A DNA stretch of 64,000 nucleotides from the NCBI GenBank assembly GCA_963704535.1, contig OY969916.1, positions 5,332,001 to 5,396,000 on the forward strand. The letters are read 5' to 3'. Each line of letters begins with the position of its first letter. Position 1 is the first letter of the stretch. Positions 57,958 through 64,000 of the stretch are shown here, in pieces. The notes under the pieces were generated by a model. The model had not been told where the DNA came from, did not search any database, and saw only the letters and a program-made list of their open reading frames with translations. The DNA is from G963704535 sp963704535 (GTDB lineage: Bacteria > Chloroflexota > Chloroflexia > Chloroflexales > Roseiflexaceae). The position numbers were made by a program, and so were the translations under genes.

Positions 57958-58893
57958 ATGAAACAGCACCACCCGATCCACGTCCCCGACCACCTCCGCG
58001 AAGCCATCCAATCCGGTCAGCCCGTTGTCGCCCTCGAAAGCACCGTCATCTCGCATGGCTTGCCCTACCCGCACAACCTTGATCTGGCCCGCGCGATGGA
58101 GGCGGATGTGCGCGCCGCCGGGGCGACCCCGGCGACCGTCGGCGTTGTCGGCGGCGTGCCGACGGTCGGGCTGAGCGACGTGCAGATCGAGCGATTCGCG
58201 CACTCCGCAGGGGTGCTCAAGCTGTCACGCCGCGATATCGGCTACGCGGTCGCGCTGGGCCGCGATGGCGCGACAACCGTCGCCGCGACCATGGCGCTGG
58301 CGGCGCTGGCTGGCGTCGCGGTCTTCGCCACCGGCGGGATCGGCGGGGTACACCGCGGCGCCGCCGAAAGCTGGGATGTCTCGGCCGACCTGACCGAGCT
58401 GGCACGCACGCCGGTGCTGGTGGTCTGCGCGGGGGCCAAGGCCATCCTCGATCTGCCGGCCACGCTGGAATATCTGGAGACCGCCGGGGTGCCGGTGCTG
58501 GGGCTTGCGACCGACGAGTTCCCGGCCTTCTACAGCGCCGCGAGCGGGCTGCCGCTCCCCGCCCGCGTCGAGATCCCCGCCGAGGCGGCGGCGGTCTGGC
58601 GGGCGCACCGCGCGCTGGGCGGCGGCAGCGGCCTGCTGCTGGCGGTGCCGCCGCCAGCAGAAGTCGCCCTGCACCACCACGATGTCGAGCGCGCGATCAC
58701 CGCCGCACTGGCGCGCGCGAACGCGGCCGGGGTGCGCGGGCAGGCCGTCACGCCATTCCTCCTCGCCGCCGTCGCCGAGGAGACCCACGGAGAGAGCATG
58801 CGCACCAATATCGCGCTGCTACGCCAAAACGCCCGCGTGGCTGCACATGTCGCGCGAGAGCTAACAACATGGTATCATACGGGTGATGAGTGA
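57958..58893 (+). CDS. psuG: Pseudouridine-5'-phosphate glycosidase
   Basis: A 311-aa enzyme that splits pseudouridine 5'-phosphate into uracil and ribose 5-phosphate. The N-terminal VALESTVISHGLPYPHNL, GVPTVGLSDVQIERFA, the lysine in KLSRRDIGYAVALGRDG and VFATGGIGGVHRGAAESWD are family hallmarks; the C-terminal TPFLLAAVAEETHGESMRTN closes it. The partner kinase gene psuK is not adjacent, nor is a fused kinase domain present. Ribosome site is weak (AGG). It follows a toxin gene, an unusual neighbour. Confidence 0.95.
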   Translation: MKQHHPIHVPDHLREAIQSGQPVVALESTVISHGLPYPHNLDLARAMEADVRAAGATPATVGVVGGVPTVGLSDVQIERFAHSAGVLKLSRRDIGYAVALGRDGATTVAATMALAALAGVAVFATGGIGGVHRGAAESWDVSADLTELARTPVLVVCAGAKAILDLPATLEYLETAGVPVLGLATDEFPAFYSAASGLPLPARVEIPAEAAAVWRAHRALGGGSGLLLAVPPPAEVALHHHDVERAITAALARANAAGVRGQAVTPFLLAAVAEETHGESMRTNIALLRQNARVAAHVARELTTWYHTGDE

Positions 58894-58969
58894 TCGGGCG
58901 GAAGCGAGCGCTAGAGCCACGGCACGCAACACACGGCTACAATCCACAACAGGCAAGGAGTCAACACAG

Positions 58970-59563
58970 ATGTCACAGACGAGCGCGCGGCGCAGCAGCG
59001 GACGACAGATTCAGCGCAAGAAGGCCAAAAACAATACGCCACTGATCATCGGCGGCGTGGTTGGCCTGCTGGTGGTCATGGTGATCGCCGGCATGCTGCT
59101 CTCGGGCGGGGGTAGCACGGCGGCGCAGCAGTTCCCCGACCTGGGCGGCAATCTCCACCTTGCGGCCGAGACCGACCCACTGCCGGTCCCGTATAACTCC
59201 AACCCGCCGACCTCCGGCTACCACTTCGGCGGCGGCATCGCCCCCTGGGGCGTCCACACGCAACCGCTCAACGATAAGGTGGTGGTCCACAACCTTGAGC
59301 ACGGCGGGATCGTCATGTACTACCGCCAGGATGCCGACAAGGCGACGGTAGACCAGATGACGAGTCTGGCCCGCGATATCCAGCAGCAGACACCTTGTAT
59401 CGTGCTGATGCCGCGCCCCGCCGATCAGCTCGACGCGCCGATCGCGGTGACGGCCTGGACCTGGATGCTCAAGCTGCAAAGCTTCGATGACGGCGCGATC
59501 CGCTCATTTATCAGGTCCCACATCAACCAGGGGCCGGAGAAGGTCGGCTGCGAGCTTCGCTAA
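58970..59563 (+). CDS. DUF3105 membrane-anchored protein
   Basis: A 197-aa protein from ATG 58970 with AAGGAG nine bases upstream. A basic N-terminus (GRQIQRKKAKNN) and one membrane helix (LIIGGVVGLLVVMVIAGML, about residues 25-45) lead to an outside domain with the DUF3105 core: YNSNPPTSGYHFG, WGVHTQPLNDKVVVHNLEHG and IVMYYRQ, ending TAWTWMLKLQSFDDGAI. The histidines in HNLEHGG are strictly conserved in the family, suggesting metal binding, but function is unknown. Confidence 0.85.
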   Translation: MSQTSARRSSGRQIQRKKAKNNTPLIIGGVVGLLVVMVIAGMLLSGGGSTAAQQFPDLGGNLHLAAETDPLPVPYNSNPPTSGYHFGGGIAPWGVHTQPLNDKVVVHNLEHGGIVMYYRQDADKATVDQMTSLARDIQQQTPCIVLMPRPADQLDAPIAVTAWTWMLKLQSFDDGAIRSFIRSHINQGPEKVGCELR

Positions 59564-59575
59564 CTGCGTACGCGG

Positions 59576-59703
59576 GGAGATTGGAGATTGGAGATTGGAG
59601 CGGCGCGCTCAATCTCCAATCTCCAATCTCTAAAAACTGTTTGAAGTGGAAAGGGTTCTTGAGGGGCTTCCCCCTCAAACTCCCCCTTTTCAGACAGTCT
59701 CTT
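59576..59703. repeat. Inverted GAGATTG array followed by a family B palindrome
   Basis: 59576-59631: GAGATTGGAGATTGGAGATTG and opposed CAATCTCCAATCTCCAATCT. 59633-59703: AAACTGTTTGAAGTGGAAAG to TTTTCAGACAGTCTCTTA. Separates convergent genes. Confidence 0.8.
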
Positions 59704-59704
59704 A

Positions 59705-61354
59705 TCATTTACCCCGGCGCCGCGCCAGCCAGCCCCCCGCGACCCCCGCCGCCACAGCAGCTCCCACCCACAGACGCCGCGCCCGCCGCTGGTCGTTCAG
59801 CACGACACGGGCGGTGTTGTAGCCGCTGGCGCCAAAGACTCCGCCGCCAGGGTGCATGCTCGCGCCGGTCAGGTATAGGCCGCGCACGGGAGCGCGGTAG
59901 GACGACAGCTCCGGCAGTGGGCGGAAGAAAAACATCTGGTCGAGTGACATCTCGACATGCATCACATTGCCGCGCAGCAGCCCCAGGCGCCGCTCCAGGT
60001 CCAGCGGTGTCTGGATGAAGCGGTCGAGGATCGCGCCGCGCATGTTCGGCGCGTAGCGGTAGAGCACTTCCAGCACGCGGTCGGCCACCTGCTCGCGGAT
60101 GTCGTCCCACTGGGCGCCACCGGCTAGGTCGTAGGGGAAGTACTGCGACCATAGGAACACGCTATGTTTGCCGGGCGGCGCCACGGTCGGATCGATCGCC
60201 GAGAAGGTCATGGCCAGCACCGCCGGATCCCGCGAGGGCGCGCCGCGCGTATAGTCGGCATAGGCGGCGCGTACGTAGTCCATGGATGGGCAGAGCAGTT
60301 GCAGGCCGTGATGGCTCTCGTGCGGGCGTCCGCCCGAGCGGGCCGCCAGGTAGTCGGGCAGCGCCGAGGTGGCGCAGCGCACCGTCATCCCGAAGCCGTT
60401 GCCGATTCTGATCCGGCGCACCCGCGCCGCCAGGTCGCCCGGCAGGTGCTCGGCGCCGAGCAGGTCGAGCAGGGTGGTGACGATGTGCGCGTTCGAGATC
60501 ACCAGCGGGGCCGCGATTTGCTCGCCGTCGCGCAGCTCGACCCCGGCCACACGCCCCTCGCGCACGACGATGTGGCGCACCGGCGCGTCGAGCCGCACTG
60601 TGCCGCCGGCCGCCTCCAACGAGCGCGCCATCGCCTGGGTCAGCATGCCACTGCCGCCCTTGGGGTGCTTGGCGCCGCTCTGGTGCAGCATGGTGTGCCA
60701 GCCGAAGAAATCGCCGGCGCCCAACTCGTCCGGCGGCGGGCCGGACTGCGCCGCCAGCCAGGTCATGGCCGCGCGCATGGCCTCGCTCTCGAAGGTCTCC
60801 ACGATCAGCTGGCCGTAGGAGGTGAACAGCCGGCGTACCGTCTCCAGGCTGCCCGTGAGCTGCCCACTGAGCGCCTGCCCCTTGGCTACGCCGCCGAACA
60901 GCCGCAGCATGCTGGGCGGATGCAGGAAGGCTTCGAACACGCCGGCGTTGATCGGCCGCCAGAAGGCCATGAACCGCCGGTAGGCCTCGGCGTCGCGCGG
61001 CGAGACCCGCGCGATCGACTCGCAGGTGCGCTCGAAGTCGCGGTAGAAGCAAATCGCGCCGGAGGCGTCGGGCAGCGGGTAGAAGGCATACGGGTCCATG
61101 TCGATATACTCAAGCCCGTAGCGCTCCAGCTCCAGGTCGCGCACGATCGGCGTCATGTGGATCATAATGTGGGCCGAGGAGCCGACGTCGATCTTGTAGC
61201 CGGGGATGACCTCCTCGGTGCAGACGGCGCCGCCGACGATCGGCCGCCGCTCCAGCACCAGCACGCGCAGCCCGGCCCGCGCCAGGTAGCCGGCGCAGGT
61301 CAGCCCGTTGTGGCCCCCGCCCACGACGATCGCGTCGTAGTCATGGTGAGTCAT
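59705..61354 (-). CDS. FAD-dependent oxidoreductase of the phytoene desaturase (CrtI/PYROXD2-like) family
   Basis: A 549-aa protein; ATG 61354 has AGAAGG nine bases upstream, better than ATG 61363, which abuts it. DAIVVGGGHNGLTCAGYLAR is the FAD dinucleotide motif, LVLERRPIVGGAVCTEE follows, and the C-terminal LYLTGASMHPGGGVFGASG is the carotenoid-oxidoreductase signature. The sequence is nearer PYROXD2-like proteins than classical CrtI, so a carotenoid substrate is not assured. A short C-terminal segment (RRLWVGAAVAAGVAGGWLAR) could be a membrane tail. No carotenoid genes are adjacent. Confidence 0.88.
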   Translation of the reverse strand: MTHHDYDAIVVGGGHNGLTCAGYLARAGLRVLVLERRPIVGGAVCTEEVIPGYKIDVGSSAHIMIHMTPIVRDLELERYGLEYIDMDPYAFYPLPDASGAICFYRDFERTCESIARVSPRDAEAYRRFMAFWRPINAGVFEAFLHPPSMLRLFGGVAKGQALSGQLTGSLETVRRLFTSYGQLIVETFESEAMRAAMTWLAAQSGPPPDELGAGDFFGWHTMLHQSGAKHPKGGSGMLTQAMARSLEAAGGTVRLDAPVRHIVVREGRVAGVELRDGEQIAAPLVISNAHIVTTLLDLLGAEHLPGDLAARVRRIRIGNGFGMTVRCATSALPDYLAARSGGRPHESHHGLQLLCPSMDYVRAAYADYTRGAPSRDPAVLAMTFSAIDPTVAPPGKHSVFLWSQYFPYDLAGGAQWDDIREQVADRVLEVLYRYAPNMRGAILDRFIQTPLDLERRLGLLRGNVMHVEMSLDQMFFFRPLPELSSYRAPVRGLYLTGASMHPGGGVFGASGYNTARVVLNDQRRARRLWVGAAVAAGVAGGWLARRRGK

Positions 61355-61530
61355 GGTCGCCATCCTTCTCAGATCGTCTCTGGTTGGTACGTGCGCTAGC
61401 CGGAACAGGATGGGTCGCTCGTCACGCCGCCGGACCGGGGCCGCCCCGCAATCTTCTCGCGCGCCGTGGGCATCCGCCACCGGCATTGGCCCGGCGCATA
61501 CCATCAAATTTGCCATCGTCCTGGGCTATC

Positions 61531-62493
61531 TCACGGATGAGGGTTCGGTCGGGGGTCGTCTGTGGCCGGCCCTGAGCCGGTCGAGGGGCCGGTCGTCGCT
61601 TCGAGGTAGATCGCCCGTATGCCTTCGTCGAACGTCCGGCGCCCACCGAGGGCACTGACAAGCCAGGCCGGCGTGGCGCAGGTGTAGCCGAAGCGGTCGA
61701 AGAATGAGAAGAGCGCGAAGAAGGCGCGTAGCTCGGGCAGAAGCGGCGCGGCCAGCAGGCCGCCGGTCCAGAGCAGCGGTCGCGGAGCCGGGACGACGAT
61801 CACCCGCCGGCCGGTGATGCCGGCGATGCGCCGGTAGGCCTCGCGGTAGTTCAGATCTTCCGGCCCGCCGATCGGCACAATCTGATCCTGCGCCTGCGGG
61901 TGATCGAGCGCAAGCACCGCCGCGCGCGCGACATCTTCCACGGCGACAAAGGAGTGTGCTCCGCGGCCGCTCCCAAGCGTCATGCCGATGCCGAAGCGCT
62001 CGACCATGCGCTTGAATGGGGTAAACTGGTCGCCGAAGGTCTCCTGGAACGACGAGGGCCGCAGAATGGTATAGCCCATCCCGCTGGCTTGGAGCGCTTG
62101 CTCGGCGGCATACTTGTAGGCGAGCTGCGCTACGCTGGCGGCGCCTTCGTCGGCCTTGAGCGCCGAGATGAACACGAAGTGCTCCACGCCGCTATCGCGC
62201 GCGGCCGTGATCAGCATGCGGTTGCCGCGATCATCCACGCGCGCCAGGCGGTTTCTGCGGCTCAAGGGGTTGCCCTGGGCAGTGGTGATAACGGCACGGG
62301 CCTCTTTCAGCGCGCGCCGCAAGGTGCGTATGTCGAGCAGATCGCCGATCTCCAGGTCGATACCCTGCGCGCGCAGCCGGCTGGCACGTTTGCCCGACCG
62401 GATCAATGCCCGTACCGGCTCGCCGCGCGCTACCAGCCCTTCGGCGATTGCGCCGCCCAGCAGGCCCGTTCCACCGACCAGCAGAACAGTCAT
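61531..62493 (-). CDS. NmrA-like atypical short-chain dehydrogenase
   Basis: A 320-aa Rossmann protein from ATG 62493; no ribosome site is visible. VLLVGGTGLLGGAIAEGLVA is the NAD(P) loop, DLEIGDLLD follows, and YTILRPSSFQETF and GSGRGAHSFVAVEDVARA are typical of the NmrA/complex I NDUFA9-like atypical SDRs, several of which lack the catalytic Tyr-x3-Lys; here YKYAAEQAL partly retains it. About 20 C-terminal residues (TGPSTGSGPATDDPRPNP) look like translated repeat DNA. The function is unknown; redox sensing or quinone-linked roles are possible. Confidence 0.8.
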   Translation of the reverse strand: MTVLLVGGTGLLGGAIAEGLVARGEPVRALIRSGKRASRLRAQGIDLEIGDLLDIRTLRRALKEARAVITTAQGNPLSRRNRLARVDDRGNRMLITAARDSGVEHFVFISALKADEGAASVAQLAYKYAAEQALQASGMGYTILRPSSFQETFGDQFTPFKRMVERFGIGMTLGSGRGAHSFVAVEDVARAAVLALDHPQAQDQIVPIGGPEDLNYREAYRRIAGITGRRVIVVPAPRPLLWTGGLLAAPLLPELRAFFALFSFFDRFGYTCATPAWLVSALGGRRTFDEGIRAIYLEATTGPSTGSGPATDDPRPNPHP

Positions 62494-62552
62494 AGAAACG
62501 TCCAAGCTTCAATGTGGGCAGGTGCGGATCTCGTCACCGACCCGGCAGCTAT

Positions 62553-63374
62553 TCAGTGTGCCACAAGCCGATCGACCATGGTTCGCTGCGCCACCAGCTC
62601 CAGTTGGTCGTCCAGCGGCGGGAGCGCGACCGGCGCGCCGTATTTGCGCCGCAGCGCCAGCCCGATCAGGTGATCGACGAGCTGCGGGTTCTTGGGCAGC
62701 AGCGAGCCGTGCATATAGCACCCAAACGTGTTGCGGTAGACCGCGCCCTCGGTGCCATCCTCGCCATTGTTGCCATGGCCGGCCACGATGCGGCCGAGTG
62801 GCCGCGCGCCTGGGCCGAGGTAGGTGCGGCCGCTGTGATTCTCGAAACCGACTAACGTTGTCCGTTGTCCGTTGTCCGTTGTCCGTTGTTCCCGAACGCT
62901 CGCCATTTGCAACTGACCACTGACCACTGACAACGGACTCGGATCAATGTTCAATTCGGCCTCGATGACGATATTCCCGATCAGCCGCATGTCCCCGCCG
63001 ACGGTGTGCAGGTCTAGGGCGCCGATGCCGGGCAGCCGTTCGCCGGTATGGGTCAGGAAGTAGTGCCCCAGCAGTTGGTAGCCGCCGCAGATCGCCAGCA
63101 TCACCAGCCCATCCTCGATCGCGGCGCGGAGGGCTGGCCCCTGCCGCTGCACGAAGTCGCCGGCGATCAGCGCCTGCCCGCTATCCTGCCCGCCGCCGAA
63201 GAACACCAGGTCGATGCCCGACCAGTCGATCGCCGCGCCGACCCCGACCGGCAGCAGATCGGCGGTGATGCCGCGCCAGGCGCAGCGCCGCTGGAGCGCA
63301 AGGATGTTCCCGCGGTCGCCATAGATATTCATGTGCTCAGGGTAGAGGTGGGCGATTCGCAACTGGTACGACAT
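62553..63374 (-). CDS. CobB/CobQ-like glutamine amidotransferase, GatD-like, with in-frame repeat insertion
   Basis: A 273-aa protein with AAAGGAAA before ATG 63374. LRIAHLYPEHMNIYGDRGNI, the nucleophile in LAICGGYQLLGHYF and the His in CYMHGSLLPKNP match GatD, the glutaminase that with MurT amidates lipid II D-glutamate. No murT gene is adjacent, so this name is provisional. Between VIEAELNIDPS and LVGFENHSGRTYLG about 27 residues (QLQMASVREQRTTDNGQRTT and flanks) are encoded by tandem-repeat DNA at 62853-62938, staying in frame and adding a surface loop. Catalytic residues are untouched. Confidence 0.82.
   Translation of the reverse strand: MSYQLRIAHLYPEHMNIYGDRGNILALQRRCAWRGITADLLPVGVGAAIDWSGIDLVFFGGGQDSGQALIAGDFVQRQGPALRAAIEDGLVMLAICGGYQLLGHYFLTHTGERLPGIGALDLHTVGGDMRLIGNIVIEAELNIDPSPLSVVSGQLQMASVREQRTTDNGQRTTLVGFENHSGRTYLGPGARPLGRIVAGHGNNGEDGTEGAVYRNTFGCYMHGSLLPKNPQLVDHLIGLALRRKYGAPVALPPLDDQLELVAQRTMVDRLVAH
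62853..62938. repeat. GTCCGTT tandem array inserted within the amidotransferase gene
   Basis: TTGTCCGTTGTCCGTTGTCC units, a centre, then CTGACCACTGACCACTGAC and ACAACGGAC. The same unit occurs as a short run after the MBL gene (38613-38637). It is an intergenic-type array located inside a coding region. Confidence 0.8.
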
Positions 63375-63385
63375 CGGTTTCCTTT

Positions 63386-63500
63386 CGGACATTTGGGAGC
63401 CTTACAGTTCTGGGGGAAAAGGGGGTTTGAGGGGGCTGCCCCTCAGTCTCCCTCCACCCACATTGTAAAGTGGAATGGCGCCTTCCGAAACCTTGTCTTA
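63386..63500. repeat. Palindromic repeat family A, near-full copy
   Basis: CTTACAGTTCTGGGGGAAAA, GGGGTTTGAGGGGGC with CCCCTCAGTCTCC, CATTGTAAAGTGGAATGGCG and the terminus GAAACCTTGTCTTA. Confidence 0.8.
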
Positions 63501-63540
63501 TGGCTCTGAATGCAGGCATAGTATACCACGAGCAAAACAA

Positions 63541-63567
63541 ACAGGGGCGAGGTTGCCTCGCCCCTGT
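63541..63567 (-). terminator. Intrinsic terminator of the epimerase gene
   Basis: Stem ACAGGGGCGAGG / CCTCGCCCCTGT (12 bp, 3-base loop) followed on the minus strand by TTGTTTTGC. It lies 20 bp past the stop codon. Confidence 0.85.
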
Positions 63568-63587
63568 TCGTCGGTGTTCGCAGACGG

Positions 63588-64000
63588 TCAGCCTGCCACC
63601 ACCAGCTCGCGCTCGACAAGCGCCTGCCCGGCCATTTTCTCGCTCAGGCGCTGGTCCAGCCAATCGCGGAAGCTGGGGTAGCGCAGGGTCAGGCCAAGCT
63701 CCTCTTTGAGACGCCGGTTGCTCAGCCGGGCCGAAGACGAGGCCACCCCGACCACGGTAGGGTCGAGCCCGGCGAAGAGCGCCGCATCCTTGGGGAACAC
63801 CCGCGGCGGCACCATTCCCAGCCGCCGGCGGACTTCGCCGTAGAACTCGGCCGCGCGGGTCGGCTCGTCGTCCGACACGTTGTAGACCGCGCCGAGCTGC
63901 CCGCTGCTGGCCAGCAGATCAAGCGCATCGATCAGATCGTCGATATGGATGCGTGAGATGAAGTTGCGACCGTCGCCGATTAGGGTGGCGGTGCCGCTCT
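63588..64000 (-). CDS. NAD-dependent epimerase/dehydratase-like SDR, C-terminal part (runs off the right edge)
   Basis: 137 codons are visible to the TGA at 63588-63590; the N-terminus is outside the window. GDGRNFISRIHIDDLIDALD is the substrate-domain block of extended SDRs, followed by GAVYNVSDDEPT and the C-terminal RLSNRRLKEELGLTLRYPSF, in which the conserved N(R/K)xL segment contacts sugar nucleotides or related substrates. The Rossmann loop and catalytic Tyr-x3-Lys are not visible, so substrate cannot be given. A good terminator follows. Confidence 0.82.
   Translation of the reverse strand, partial: SGTATLIGDGRNFISRIHIDDLIDALDLLASSGQLGAVYNVSDDEPTRAAEFYGEVRRRLGMVPPRVFPKDAALFAGLDPTVVGVASSSARLSNRRLKEELGLTLRYPSFRDWLDQRLSEKMAGQALVERELVVAG

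Noticed and set aside
60164..61399. A 411-codon plus-strand frame over the CrtI-like gene
   Set aside because: Antisense to a gene with clear FAD and carotenoid-oxidoreductase motifs; His/Arg/Gly-rich translation is typical of a GC-bias shadow.

Overview
High-GC bacterial chromosome segment. Several features point to a filamentous anoxygenic phototroph-like Chloroflexota (Chloroflexia) organism: paired YFERAR-type motifs in a VanW protein, a DUF2203 gene, DUF4129/MoxR/DUF58 genes, a CysO-type cysteine pathway beside a SUF cluster, and abundant palindromic and short-tandem-repeat intergenic DNA. The assignment is an inference from gene content; no rRNA or tRNA gene was seen.

Layout. 1-7.5 kb: end of an arylamine N-acetyltransferase, a zinc-ribbon MBL protein, an IS110-type insertion sequence, DUF2203, a glycerate dehydrogenase-like protein, a creatininase-like protein, a lipoprotein and aroB. 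7.6-21.4 kb: 8-oxoguanine deaminase, divergent from a sulfur block of sufR, sufC, sufD, sufS (frameshifted), sufU, a toxin-antitoxin-like pair, sufB, a small protein, a Rieske ferredoxin, a rhodanese, a second sufU, cysM, a JAMM peptidase, a MoaD/CysO-type carrier and a MoeZ-type E1-rhodanese. Together they would mobilise sulfur, build Fe-S clusters and make cysteine through a protein-bound thiocarboxylate. 21.4-26.7 kb (minus): a URO-D family protein, a multi-PAS/GAF histidine kinase and a DUF4129 membrane protein. 26.8-31 kb: a serine-type T-box leader, two NUDIX genes, serS and a membrane-anchored protein. 31-38.6 kb: VanW (frameshifted), fabF, fabD, larC, a Uma2 nuclease and an RNase Z-like MBL protein. 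38.9-53.8 kb: an orphan phage-antirepressor-like gene, then a roughly 14 kb cluster: ECF-like sigma factor, zinc anti-sigma protein, TPR-CHAT protease, exported NHL-clostripain protein (frameshifted), an exported Ig-like protein and a 1308-aa exported protein with a permuted papain-like site. 54-64 kb: ferritin-like protein, MoxR, DUF58 (frameshifted), DUF104 antitoxin with PIN toxin, psuG, DUF3105, a CrtI-like oxidoreductase, an NmrA-like SDR, a GatD-like amidotransferase and the end of an epimerase.

The window is saturated with small repeats: at least three MITE-like palindromic families, a 21-bp palindrome, and inverted arrays of 6-9 bp tandem repeats that sit between genes and also inside larC, a GatD-like gene and the T-box leader. 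Five otherwise intact genes each carry one extra base, a pattern that fits assembly error better than five independent gene deaths.

The most promising candidate for an undescribed system is the sigma / anti-sigma / TPR-CHAT / NHL-clostripain / permuted-papain cluster. It recalls the protease-controlled sigma factor of Craspase loci, but there is no CRISPR component in the window.
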